Source: Streptomyces pacificus
Lineage (GTDB): Bacteria > Actinomycetota > Actinomycetes > Streptomycetales > Streptomycetaceae
Assembly: GCF_011766325.1 (NCBI RefSeq)
Contig: NZ_BLLG01000010.1
Span: forward strand, 186,001-250,000
Length of the DNA stretch: 64,000 bases
Direction: 5' to 3'
Shown here: in pieces, positions 8,537 to 16,619 of the stretch
Position numbering within the stretch: the first letter of the stretch is position 1
Layout: each line of letters begins with the position of its first letter
Notes under the pieces: model-generated
What the model was told of the DNA's origin: nothing
The model's database searches: none
The model's input: only the letters and a program-made list of their open reading frames with translations
Made by a program: the position numbers and the translations under genes

Positions 8537-9406
8537 ATGACGGTCCCCGCTGTTCTCCACGACGCGCGCCCTTCCCGCCCCTCCGGGGCCAAGCCGCCCC
8601 TGGTCGGCGCGTACGCGCGAATGTCCGCGGTGCTCCCAGGCCTCGGCGTGCGGCAGCTGGGGGACGGCGAGCCGGCCCCGCGGGCGGCCGGCTGGGTGGC
8701 GGCGGAGGACCTGGCGGCCGGCGGCGCGGCTCTCGACGCGTTCCTGGCGTGGGACAGCGCACAGGTCGTCAAGGACTACGGACAGCAGGCGCGTCGGGAC
8801 GTCGTGGCGAGCTTCGGGCTGCACCGCTACGCCTGGCCGGCCTGTCTGCTGATCACGGTCCCGTGGCTCCTGGAGCGACGCGTGCCGCGGCTCCCCGTGG
8901 CGGATGTCGCGTTCCAGCGGGCCAGGGGCCGGATGGCCGTCCGGGTGCGCAGCTTCGCCTGCCTGCCCGGCGATCCCGCTGCCGCACTGCCCGCCGCGCG
9001 AGTGGTCGCCGACGAGGACGCGCTGCGCGCGGAGGTGCGGGAAGCCGTCGCCGACCACATGGAGCCGATCCTCGACGGCTTCGGCCCGCGCATGCGGCGG
9101 GGGCGGCGCGCCCTGTGGGGCATGGTGACGGACGAGATCGTCGAGGGGCTCTGGCATGTGGCGCACCTCCTCGGCGAGGAGCGCCGCGCGATGGCGGAGC
9201 TGTCGGCACTGCTGCCCGGCACCACCAGGCCGTACGTCGGCACCGCAGGCTTCCGCGAACTCACCGCGCCGTCCGGAGAGCCGCTGCCCACCAGGGACCG
9301 CGCGAGCTGCTGCCTGTTCTACACACTGCGCCCCGAGGACACCTGCGTCACCTGCCCTCGCACCTGCGACGCCGACCGGGTACGGCGGCTGACCGCCCAG
9401 GACTGA
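8537..9406 (+). CDS. (2Fe-2S)-binding protein, FhuF-like ferric-siderophore reductase
   Basis: 289 aa from ATG 8537. The C-terminus contains CCLFYTLRPEDTCVTCPRTC, which has the CC-x10-C-x2-C pattern of FhuF-type reductases that bind a 2Fe-2S cluster and release iron from ferric siderophores in the cytoplasm. The remainder is a helical domain with an FGLHRYAWPACLL stretch typical of actinobacterial members. An iron-box-like site lies just upstream, so the gene is probably derepressed under iron starvation. No siderophore biosynthesis or uptake gene is adjacent. The ligand complex is unknown. Confidence 0.87.
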   Translation: MTVPAVLHDARPSRPSGAKPPLVGAYARMSAVLPGLGVRQLGDGEPAPRAAGWVAAEDLAAGGAALDAFLAWDSAQVVKDYGQQARRDVVASFGLHRYAWPACLLITVPWLLERRVPRLPVADVAFQRARGRMAVRVRSFACLPGDPAAALPAARVVADEDALRAEVREAVADHMEPILDGFGPRMRRGRRALWGMVTDEIVEGLWHVAHLLGEERRAMAELSALLPGTTRPYVGTAGFRELTAPSGEPLPTRDRASCCLFYTLRPEDTCVTCPRTCDADRVRRLTAQD

Positions 9407-9867
9407 CCCGGCGCCACCCGGCGCCACCCGGCGCCACTCAGTACCGCTCGGTACCACTCGGTACCGGGTGACACCGCTCGGCACCCCCCGACACCGGCAC
9501 CCTCCGGACAGCGGCATTCGAACCCCACCACCCTGCCCGCAGTGATGTTCGAGGCAAAAGCACCTACTCGGAGCCCCCGCACACCAGTTGGCGTCCTCTT
9601 GCCCGGAAAACCGGTGCACGTCGGGGCAGTTGGACCAAGATGACGCGCAGGGGACACCCCAGGACACACCGAGGCGGAGGGCACCGCGTCCCTCCCTCCG
9701 TCACACCGTCCTTCCGCACCGATCCTCGGCACCACCAACCCACCGCACCACCGTCCTTCCTTATCACCCATCCACCCACCCACCGCACCGTCCCGACGGA
9801 GGGCTTCCACGGCTCGCGCCGCGGGAGTCCCGACGCGTCGCCGACCGCTCCCGTTCGGGAGGACTGC
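9407..9867. other. Intergenic region with 10-bp periodic array
   Basis: No gene is supported. 9408-9500 is a 10-bp periodic array. 9720-9800 is rich in C, A and T. The region ends at the boundary of the TnpB element. Confidence 0.6.
9408..9500. repeat. Degenerate 10-bp periodic array
   Basis: About nine consecutive 10-bp units drift from CGGCGCCACC to CGGTACCACT and CGACACCGG forms. They start immediately after the Fe-S reductase stop codon. The period is not a multiple of three, so the ORFs across it are not coding. Confidence 0.8.
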
Positions 9868-10765
9868 TTTGACATCCTCCCCGCCCTAAAGGACGGGGAT
9901 TCCTGGCTCATGTTGGCTGGGGACCAGCGGCCCGCCAGCTCTTACACGATCAGCACCAGCCGGGTTGAGACCAGCCCGGACCAGCATTACGCGGGCGGAG
10001 TTCTTATCCCGAGGGGATACGGCTCCGCACGCGGTGCAGGTGTAGGTACGTTCCGAAAGAGGAAGTGCGTGCTTGGTTCTCGCTCCGCACGCCGCGCAGT
10101 CCATCGTGGTGTGCGCGGGATGCACAAGACGGATGTCCCGTCCATGCTTGCGGCCCATCTCGGTCAGGGCCGTCTTGGTGGCGCCGATCGCCGCGTCGGC
10201 GGCTTTGCGGGCCATGGTGGTCTTGCCGGGGAACTTCGGGCGGAAATCCTCGACGGCGATCGCGTCGTGGTCGCGGACCAGGGACTTGGCCCGCGAACTG
10301 CGCCGAGGCGGGCCCTCGGACCGTCTCGCGATACACGGGCCAACGCCGCACCGGGACAACAGAACGGGCGGGGCGTCAGCCGGCCACGGACCGGGGACCG
10401 CCGTGCGGAGCCCGCGCAGCCCGGTGCTCCACCGCGCGGTCGACATCGCCTACGACTGGCTATAGTTGACCCGTTCCTGCCGCACCCACACCTCGGCACG
10501 GACCTCTATCGCCATGTTGTAGACCTTCCGCCCGCACGCGTCCGAACGTGCGCGACAGCCCGGCTGCCTGCGCATCGGTCGGTCGGAGGCGGTAACCGAA
10601 AGCCCGCTTCGTGCGAGCGGTCACCCCTCGCAAACTACCGCACCAGCTTGTGACCACCTGACGGGCTGTCGGTGGTGGACACCGAATCACCCTGGTGGCG
10701 ACTCGGCTCTCCCGCCCCGCTCCGCAGGAGTCCGAATCCTCCCCCGCCCTCGGGCAGGGGACTCC
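9868..10765 (-). mobile_element. Degraded IS200/IS605-family (TnpB/IS1341-type) element
   Basis: The segment contains broken TnpB sequence on the minus strand. At its low-coordinate end, corresponding to the right end of the element, a hairpin at 9879-9898 (CCCCGCCC, loop TAAA, GGACGGGG) lies beside GACATCCT, as in TnpB elements of streptomycetes. A second, similarly oriented hairpin context at 10734-10765 (ATCCTCCCCCGCCC to GGGCAGGGGACTCC) marks the other side, 18 bp before the next gene. No TnpA gene is present. The exact left boundary is uncertain. Confidence 0.7.
9886..10624 (-). pseudogene. tnpB: Broken TnpB RNA-guided nuclease gene
   Basis: The N-terminal part begins at GTG 10624 (VTARTKRAFGYRLRPTDAQA), then shifts frame near 10540; the continuation in another frame reads KVYNMAIEVRAEVWVRQERV before a stop. 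A large central part is missing. The C-terminal part (about 9886-10290) keeps the RuvC-like IAVEDFRPKF segment, a zinc ribbon with CAAC and CTAC, and the terminal DKNSARVMLVRAGLNPAGAD. Intact TnpB proteins are about 370-400 aa; this cannot encode one. TnpB is a programmable nuclease guided by an RNA that overlaps the gene's 3' end. The terminal region here still has that end, so guide-RNA-like sequence may persist. Confidence 0.85.
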
Positions 10766-10777
10766 CGGAGGTTCCCG

Positions 10778-11833
10778 ATGAGACTGACCGACATATCGCT
10801 CGAATGGCTGCTCCCGGGCGGTGTGATGCTCGCCGGGGTGGTGGCGGCGGCGGTGGTGCTCACGCGAGGCAAGCGCGCCCGTGACAATGCCGCGACCGAG
10901 GACTCCTGGGAGCGCAGCGAGGAACGTCGCAGACGCAAGGAGGCCCTCTACGCCACCGCCTCCTACGTCCTCCTCTTCTGCTGCGCCGCCGTCGCCGCCG
11001 CGCTCTCGTTCCACGGCCTGGTCGGCTTCGGCCGGCAGAACCTGAACCTGTCCGGAGGCTGGGAGTACCTGGTCCCGTTCGGTCTCGACGGCGCCGCGAT
11101 GTTCTGCTCGGTGCTGGCGGTGCGCGAGGCGAGCCACGGCGACGCGGCGCTCGGCTCCCGCCTACTGGTGTGGCTGTTCGCGGGCGCCGCTGCCTGGTTC
11201 AACTGGGTCCACGCGCCGCGCGGCCTCGGCCACGACGGTGCCCCGCAGTTCTTCGCCGGCATGTCGCTGTCCGCTGCGGTGCTCTTCGACCGTGCGCTGA
11301 AGCAGACCCGCAGGGCCGCGCTGCGCGAACAGGGCCTGGTCCCGAGGCCGTTGCCGCAGATCCGGGTCGTACGGTGGCTGCGAGCGCCCCGCGAGACCTT
11401 CGGCGCCTGGTCGTTGATGCTGCTGGAGGGTGTCCGCAGCCTCGACGAGGCGGTCGAGGAAGTGCGCGAGGACCGGCGGCAGAAGGAACAGGACCGCATC
11501 CGCAGGCGCGAACGGGAGAAGCTGGAGCGGGCGCGGCTGCGGGCGCTCAGCCGGCAGCATCGGGCGTGGGGGCGGCGCGGCGGCCGGCAGGTGGAGGTCA
11601 CGGCCGCCTCGGGCGGAGGGCACTCGGGCTCCGCACAGGCCGTCGAGCCCGTCGCGGAGCCTGCCATAGCGGATCAGGGACAACTGCCGTCGCGCTCAAG
11701 GCTCTCCCTCGAGGCGGTCAAGGCCGGTGACCCGGTCACGGTCGACCTCACGGCCGAGGACGACACCCAGGCCCTTCCGCGTCTGGACTCCCTGGAACGC
11801 AAACTCAAGCACCTTGAGCAGCAGTTCGGCTGA
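10778..11833 (+). CDS. DUF2637 (SpdB2-like) membrane protein
   Basis: 351 aa from ATG 10778, with GGAGG seven nucleotides upstream. Hydrophobic segments lie near residues 10-28, 60-80, 100-118 and 128-165, the SpdB2-like transmembrane region first described as spread proteins of Streptomyces conjugative plasmids. A long Arg/Glu-rich helix (residues about 220-270, REDRRQKEQDRIRRREREKL) is a probable coiled coil. The C-terminus LDSLERKLKHLEQQFG is a second short coiled coil. Chromosomal DUF2637 proteins are common in streptomycetes and their roles are mostly unknown. The start lies just downstream of the TnpB element, so its promoter may have been altered by the insertion. Confidence 0.85.
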   Translation: MRLTDISLEWLLPGGVMLAGVVAAAVVLTRGKRARDNAATEDSWERSEERRRRKEALYATASYVLLFCCAAVAAALSFHGLVGFGRQNLNLSGGWEYLVPFGLDGAAMFCSVLAVREASHGDAALGSRLLVWLFAGAAAWFNWVHAPRGLGHDGAPQFFAGMSLSAAVLFDRALKQTRRAALREQGLVPRPLPQIRVVRWLRAPRETFGAWSLMLLEGVRSLDEAVEEVREDRRQKEQDRIRRREREKLERARLRALSRQHRAWGRRGGRQVEVTAASGGGHSGSAQAVEPVAEPAIADQGQLPSRSRLSLEAVKAGDPVTVDLTAEDDTQALPRLDSLERKLKHLEQQFG

Positions 11834-11874
11834 CACTTCTCCCTGGTGCACCAGGACCACTGACGGCGTACCCG

Positions 11875-11917
11875 ATGACGGCGGGCGGGGCCTTCTCCAG
11901 GCCCCGCCCGCCGTCAT
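11875..11917. terminator. Strong bidirectional hairpin terminator
   Basis: A perfect 19-bp inverted repeat (ATGACGGCGGGCGGGGCCT at 11875-11893, its complement at 11899-11917) surrounds a 5-nt loop TCTCC. It lies between the convergent SpdB-like and ATPase genes. No T-run follows, as is usual for streptomycete terminators. Confidence 0.85.
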
Positions 11918-12018
11918 GGTCTGGGCGGATCGGGCACCCCTCGTCAGGAGCCGAGCGGACGGGAGGCCCACCGCCGTGGGCCGAGCGGACGGGTTGCGCA
12001 CCGCAACCGGCCCGCGCG

Positions 12019-12432
12019 TCACGCCCGCCCGCGGCCCAGCTCGAACCAGACCGCCTTGCCCAGGTCGTGCGCCCGGACCCCCCATGTGTCGGCCAGGCCC
12101 TGCACCAGCAGCAGGCCCCTGCCGTGCGTACTCTCGTCGGCCGCCGGCTCCCCCGGCGGCTCCACCGACGCGGCCGTGAAGTCCCGCACCTCGACCCGGA
12201 GTCGCGCGGGTGCCACCGTGGCCGTGACGACCGCCCCGTCCTCCGTGTGCACCAGCGCGTTCGTCACCAGCTCGCTGGTCAGCAGCTCCGCCACCTCGAC
12301 CGAGCCGGGCTCGCCCCAGTGCCCCAGGAGGGCCCGTAGCGCCGCCCTCACCTCCGCCACCGCCCTGAGGTCCGCACGACCGACACTGCGCCGCAACTGT
12401 GCGACACCCGGCATGTCCTGACGTCCTGTCAT
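12019..12432 (-). CDS. ATP-binding protein, anti-sigma factor-type HATPase (RsbW-like)
   Basis: 137 aa from ATG 12432, preceded by GGGGGAG. The protein is a stand-alone HATPase_c_2 domain. The N box is EVAELLTSELVTNALVH, and the G1 region is VEVRDF with the later STHGRGLLLVQGLADTWGV. Such proteins are abundant in streptomycetes and bind sigma factors or anti-sigma antagonists; some phosphorylate an STAS-domain antagonist. No partner STAS, sigma factor or PP2C gene is immediately adjacent, although a PP2C-like gene lies 2.4 kb away. The 42-residue upstream extension to 12555 lacks domain character and was not used. Confidence 0.88.
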   Translation of the reverse strand: MTGRQDMPGVAQLRRSVGRADLRAVAEVRAALRALLGHWGEPGSVEVAELLTSELVTNALVHTEDGAVVTATVAPARLRVEVRDFTAASVEPPGEPAADESTHGRGLLLVQGLADTWGVRAHDLGKAVWFELGRGRA

Positions 12433-12606
12433 ACTCCCCCACCGCACGTCGGAACGGTCCCTTCCGTCGCCCGTCCCGTCCTGTGCGAACGGGCACTCCC
12501 GGAATGCATGCCCCGCAGCGGTGCCGTCACGCCTGCCGGTTTCACGCACTGTCACCGACCCGGCACTTTCCGCAGGCGCACGTGGGTCATCTGGAGAGCG
12601 TCGGAG

Positions 12607-13926
12607 TCAACCTTCCGCAGGGACACCCGCCTCGAGCCTGCGACGGCCGTCCCGCCCCCGCGTACGGTCGATCTCGCGCCACTCTGGCCGCAGTCCAGCC
12701 AGATTCGTGGTCAGGAAGTACACGGCGCCGCAGGTGACCAGCACGGGCACGAGGCCGACAGCGGTCACGGCTGCTCCTGCGATCAGCCCGCCCAGAGGGA
12801 TACCGACCCAGGCCAGCGAGTCACCCAGCGCGTTGACCCGGCCCAGCATCCGGCGCGGCACCCGCTCGAAGAGGACGGCCCCCAGTACCGGGTTGACGAA
12901 GCCGCCGCCGAAGCCGCCGACCGCGAAGACGACCAGGATCACCCCCAAGGGGGCATCGAGGGCGAGGATCAGAAATCTCGGCGCCCCGACCAGCAGAAAC
13001 CCGGTGAGAACCACCAGCCGCCGCCGCAGCCGGTGCGCGACCACCGCTGCGATCAGGCTGCCGCCGACCGCAGCAGCCCCCATCACGCCGCCCACCAGCC
13101 CAATCGCCGTTGGCCCGTGGCCCGATTCCCTGGCCCAGACGGGCACGAGCAGCGAGCTGAACGCCGCGTCCAGCAGATTGGTGATGCCGACCATGACGAT
13201 GACGGTCAGCAGCAGCGGCTCGCCGCGCAGAAAGGTGAAGCCCTCACCGAACCGCCTCCAGTAGCCCGGCTCCGGTCCCCCGGCGGGCGAGGATGCCTCC
13301 TCGACCGCGTGTCCCATGCCGCGAGGCAGCGCCAGTTTGACGATCACCGATCCGAGTGCGAAGCACCCCGCGTTGACGGCGATCGCGGCCAGAGGACCGA
13401 GCAGCGCCACCAGAGCGCCACCGACCGCCAGGCCGACGGTGGAGGCGAGCCGCTCGACCACACCGGCCAGACCGGTCGCCCGCTCCAGTGGCACCCGGCC
13501 GCGCTCGGCCGCCTCCGGGACCATCACCTCCTTGGCCAGGTCGCCGGGTCCCCGGGCCGCGCCGATCAGCGCGACCAGAAGCAGCAGAAGGGGAAGAGAC
13601 AGCAGATCCAGGGCGTGGAGCAGGGGAATCGCAACGGCGGGCATCGCGCTGGCCAGATCAGTGGTCCAGGAAACGACCCGGGGGCCGATCCGGTCCACCA
13701 GCGGCCCGGTGAACGCCTTGACCACCACATACGGTGCCATCTCGCAGAAGGCGACCAGTCCGGTCCGGGTGGCGCTGCCGGTGGTGACGAGGACGAACCA
13801 GGGCAGTGCCACAACGGAGATCCGCGTGCCGGCCAGCGAAACGACCATGGCCGCCAGCACCCCGCCCAGAGGCCGTAAGGACCTCTTGCCCGGTATACCG
13901 CGGGCCTCGGTGACGTCGCCGGTCAT
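12607..13926 (-). CDS. MFS transporter, probable multidrug efflux
   Basis: 439 aa from ATG 13926, which overlaps the upstream ArsR-type gene stop by 4 bp (ATGA). The sequence has about 12 hydrophobic segments. The first is GVLAAMVVSLAGTRISVVAL followed by PWFVLVTTGSATRTGL, and the loop FTGPLVDRIGPRVV resembles the MFS loop 2-3 motif. The overall pattern is that of the MFS_3/enterobactin exporter-like group. Coupling to an ArsR-type regulator with a phased operator suggests inducible export of a toxic compound. The substrate cannot be read from the sequence. Confidence 0.9.
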   Translation of the reverse strand: MTGDVTEARGIPGKRSLRPLGGVLAAMVVSLAGTRISVVALPWFVLVTTGSATRTGLVAFCEMAPYVVVKAFTGPLVDRIGPRVVSWTTDLASAMPAVAIPLLHALDLLSLPLLLLLVALIGAARGPGDLAKEVMVPEAAERGRVPLERATGLAGVVERLASTVGLAVGGALVALLGPLAAIAVNAGCFALGSVIVKLALPRGMGHAVEEASSPAGGPEPGYWRRFGEGFTFLRGEPLLLTVIVMVGITNLLDAAFSSLLVPVWARESGHGPTAIGLVGGVMGAAAVGGSLIAAVVAHRLRRRLVVLTGFLLVGAPRFLILALDAPLGVILVVFAVGGFGGGFVNPVLGAVLFERVPRRMLGRVNALGDSLAWVGIPLGGLIAGAAVTAVGLVPVLVTCGAVYFLTTNLAGLRPEWREIDRTRGRDGRRRLEAGVPAEG

Positions 13927-14588
13927 GACGTCGGGCTCCCCTCCGCTTCCGTATGGCCGCAAGGAGGCGACGGCGTGACAGGCGCATCAAGTTCCGGCAG
14001 GATCTGGGTGACGACAGCGACCCGCTCGCTCCCCTTCGGGGCACTGGGCGCCGCACCCGGGGAATCCCTCCGGTAGCGGGCGATGACGGCCCCCAACTCC
14101 TGCCGCAGGGCGGTGGCTTCCTCAGGGGTGAGCCGCAGGGCCCAGTCACTCATGTCGAAGGTGCCCCGCCACGCGTCAGGCAGCGTCTGCAGCTCGTTCA
14201 GCGTCCGCTGCGTCCACAAGGTGTAGGTGGCTGCGACGGACTGCAGATACGCCAGCGCGGCCTCGGGCTCCCGGTCGGCCAGCTCCCGGTCGTTGAGTTC
14301 CGTTGTCTGATGGACCGAACGCCACCAGCGCTCACGGGCGTTGCCACGTTCTGCGACCTCCTCGACGAAGCCCGCCGCATCGAGCTGGCGCAGGTGATAG
14401 CTCGCCGTACCGGAGTTCACACCCAGCCGCTCCGCGAGGCGGGTGGCCGTCGACGGGCCGTACTTCCGAAGCAGCCCCACCAACTGCACACGCACCGGAT
14501 GTGCCAGGGCACGCAGCCCTTTGGCATCCAGAACAACCGAGTCCTGTTCCACGTTCGGGCCATCCGGCCTCCCCACTGCATCAGCCAT
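13923..14588 (-). CDS. ArsR-type winged-helix regulator
   Basis: 221 aa from ATG 14588. The HTH reads DAKGLRALAHPVRVQLVGLL, then RLAERLGVNSGTASYHLRQL with DAAGFVEEV, which is the ArsR (HTH_20) fold. The longer C-terminal part carries TPEEATALRQELGAVIARYR, seen in actinobacterial ArsR proteins paired with MFS exporters. No metal-binding cysteine motif is visible, so it probably senses an organic ligand. The gene is first in a two-gene operon with the MFS exporter, and three evenly spaced direct repeats sit upstream as the likely autoregulatory operator. Confidence 0.9.
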   Translation of the reverse strand: MADAVGRPDGPNVEQDSVVLDAKGLRALAHPVRVQLVGLLRKYGPSTATRLAERLGVNSGTASYHLRQLDAAGFVEEVAERGNARERWWRSVHQTTELNDRELADREPEAALAYLQSVAATYTLWTQRTLNELQTLPDAWRGTFDMSDWALRLTPEEATALRQELGAVIARYRRDSPGAAPSAPKGSERVAVVTQILPELDAPVTPSPPCGHTEAEGSPTS

Positions 14589-14600
14589 GCGACGCACGGT

Positions 14601-14642
14601 AGTTCACAAAGAACTCTTCGCAAAGCCTTCTTCGCAAAGAAG
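14601..14642. promoter_or_regulatory. Phased direct-repeat operator upstream of the ArsR-MFS operon
   Basis: The nonamer TTCRCAAAG occurs at 14603, 14617 and 14631, exactly 14 bp apart; a weaker fourth copy starts at 14645. Superimposed inverted repeats are AGTTC-ACAAA-GAACT (14601-14615) and CTTCTTCGCAAAGAAG (14627-14642). The site lies 13-55 bp upstream of the ArsR start codon. Binding by that regulator is inferred. Confidence 0.65.
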
Positions 14643-14676
14643 TCTTCGCCGATCACCGTGGAGCCGCCGCACGCCG

Positions 14677-14733
14677 GCGGGGCGGGGGCGCGGGCGGGGC
14701 GCGGGCGAGGGCGGGGCGCGGGCGAGGGCGAGG
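14677..14733. repeat. G-rich repeat tract
   Basis: Repeated GCGGGCGAGGGCGGGGC-like units give many GGG/GGGG runs on the plus strand, between the ArsR promoter and the 3' end of the PP2C-like gene. G-quadruplex formation is possible. Confidence 0.6.
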
Positions 14734-14798
14734 AGATCGACGAGCCGGTCTGCGACGTGCTGTCCGGCCGTGGTCCCGAGCGGACACGGCTGCGGCGG

Positions 14799-16466
14799 TT
14801 ACGCCTCCCACACGGCACAGGCCGTACGGTCGTCGGCGTAGCCCTTCACCCTCAGCTGGATGTCGGCCAGATACCCGGCGAGACCGGGCGGCTCCACATC
14901 CGCCCAGCGCTCCGCCAGCTCCGCGGCGAGTGCCGGCTCACCGCGCAACGGGTCGGCGAGACCGCCGCTGCAGAGCAGCAGGGTGTCCCCCGGCCGGGCC
15001 ACCGAGGCGCGGAACCGGAACGGTTCGGCCGGAGGCGGGACGGGCGCGTCGATGTGCGGCGACGGCGGTGTGGGCACGCCCAGGTCCATGGTGAACCCGT
15101 CGCCCTCGCGGATCTCCTGGGGCGGGGAGCCGTAGCCGACGACCGGCTCACCGCGGAGGGCGTCGGGAAGAGCCGGCTCCAGGTCCTGCCAGCCGCCGTC
15201 GCGGAGGCGGAAGATGCCCCCGGCTCCGACACCGAAGAACACCCGGGTACGGCAGGCGAGGTCGGCGGGCAGCAGCAGACACCGCAGGCTCGCCGTGTAC
15301 TCCTCGCACGGCACGCCCAGTTCGGCGGCACGAGCGCGGAGCCTGCCGAGGGACCGGTCGGTGAGCCGGTGGAGCCCCGACTTGAGATCGCCGCGCCGAC
15401 CGGCCCTGATGTCCTCGGCCAGCCGGGCATGGCTGCTGCCGACGGCGCCGCCGATCCAGCGGCAGGCGTCGGCGGCGGCGAGGTGCGCACCCTCCGCGGC
15501 CCGCGCTCCCGTGGCCACGGCCACCAGCACGAGAGCGGCCTCACCGGCACCGAAGCGCGCGGTGAGGAGCGCATCGCGGCGGTGCTCCCCGCGGTAGCGG
15601 GCGGAGTCGCCGCGGACGGAGGCGGCCCGCAGGGTGAACGCGCCGTACCGGGCGCCGTCCAGCACGGTGTCCGCGACGAGCCCGTCGAGCTGCCGCGGGT
15701 CGGCGGCGGGCAGTGCGGTGGGCTCGGCCTCGTAGGTGGGCGGCCGGTCGCCCACGTATTCGGCCCTTCTTCGGCTCGCGCCCTCCTTGCGCCGGCCCCA
15801 CGGCACGGGCGCGCGCCGTCCCGCGGTGCGGCTCTCCCGACCGGGGGGCGCGGCGGCGGGCGGCGGGGCCCCGACCCTGGGCGGAATCTCCACGGAGGGC
15901 CCAGCCGGACCGTCCCACTCGGGCGGCGCAGACGGCTCGGGTGACATGGACGGCCCTGGCGATGCCCCCGACGACACGGCCTTCGGGGAAGGCGGGGATG
16001 GTGGGGAAAGCGGGGTCGAAGGGGGTGGAGGGGTCGGAGGGGGTGGAGGTACGGCCGCTCGCGGGTCGGACGCCGACGACCCGGACCCGGCGCGGGGCAC
16101 AGCAAGGCTCCCGTCGGGGTCCACAGGGGTACGCGGGGCGGCGGAAGGCTCCCCGGAGACGGCACCCGGGTGGGCCGGGCCCCGCCATGTGCCCGCCGGG
16201 CCCTCGGGACCCACGGGACCCACGGGACCCACGGGACCCACGGGACCCACGGGACCCACGGGACCCACGGGACCCACGGAACCCACGGAACCCACGGAAC
16301 CCACGGAACCCACGGGACCCACGGAACTCACGGTGTCTATCGCGGAGTCGAAGCGTTCGTCGATGGTGTCGCCCGCGGCGGCGGGGCCGGTGTCCGGGGC
16401 TGACTCGCCGTACAACCGGTTCCACCAGTCGTCACCTGCGGTGGGCCTCTCCCCCTGCTGACTCAT
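14799..16466 (-). CDS. PP2C-like protein with collagen-like VGP/VGS repeats
   Basis: 555 aa from ATG 16466 (MSQQGERPTAGDDWWNRLYG). Residues about 46-87 are 14 tandem tripeptides, VGP or VGS, encoded by a 9-bp tandem repeat. A Pro/Ala/Ser-rich stretch follows to about residue 230. The C-terminal 300 residues resemble PP2C_2 phosphatase-like domains of streptomycetes (GAFTLRAASVRGDSARYRGE, the GGLADPLRGEP segment and GYADDRTACAV at the end). The expected DGHGG metal motif is not obvious; RGDSARY occupies that area, so catalysis is uncertain. No kinase or FHA partner is adjacent. Confidence 0.75.
   Translation of the reverse strand: MSQQGERPTAGDDWWNRLYGESAPDTGPAAAGDTIDERFDSAIDTVSSVGPVGSVGSVGSVGSVGPVGPVGPVGPVGPVGPVGPVGPEGPAGTWRGPAHPGAVSGEPSAAPRTPVDPDGSLAVPRAGSGSSASDPRAAVPPPPPTPPPPSTPLSPPSPPSPKAVSSGASPGPSMSPEPSAPPEWDGPAGPSVEIPPRVGAPPPAAAPPGRESRTAGRRAPVPWGRRKEGASRRRAEYVGDRPPTYEAEPTALPAADPRQLDGLVADTVLDGARYGAFTLRAASVRGDSARYRGEHRRDALLTARFGAGEAALVLVAVATGARAAEGAHLAAADACRWIGGAVGSSHARLAEDIRAGRRGDLKSGLHRLTDRSLGRLRARAAELGVPCEEYTASLRCLLLPADLACRTRVFFGVGAGGIFRLRDGGWQDLEPALPDALRGEPVVGYGSPPQEIREGDGFTMDLGVPTPPSPHIDAPVPPPAEPFRFRASVARPGDTLLLCSGGLADPLRGEPALAAELAERWADVEPPGLAGYLADIQLRVKGYADDRTACAVWEA
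16205..16330. repeat. 9-bp tandem array inside the PP2C-like gene, 14 units
   Basis: On the plus strand there are eight CGGGACCCA, four CGGAACCCA, one CGGGACCCA and one CGGAACTCA. In the coding frame these are VGP and VGS tripeptides, so length changes keep the frame. Confidence 0.95.
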
Positions 16467-16619
16467 ACCCTCATTGTCCACCGCAACGGCCCCACGAGAA
16501 CGGCGTATTCCGCGAAACGCCGCCCGGCGGTGGGTGCTGCGGGCCGCGCCGGCGCCGCCCGGGGTGCGTCCGGCCGGGTGTCGAGGTGATCGGCACACAT
16601 CGCACCTGCGTTCCGCGGA

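Noticed and set aside
14853..16165. 437-codon Arg/Pro/Ser-rich minus-strand frame
   Set aside because: Out-of-frame shadow of the PP2C-like gene.
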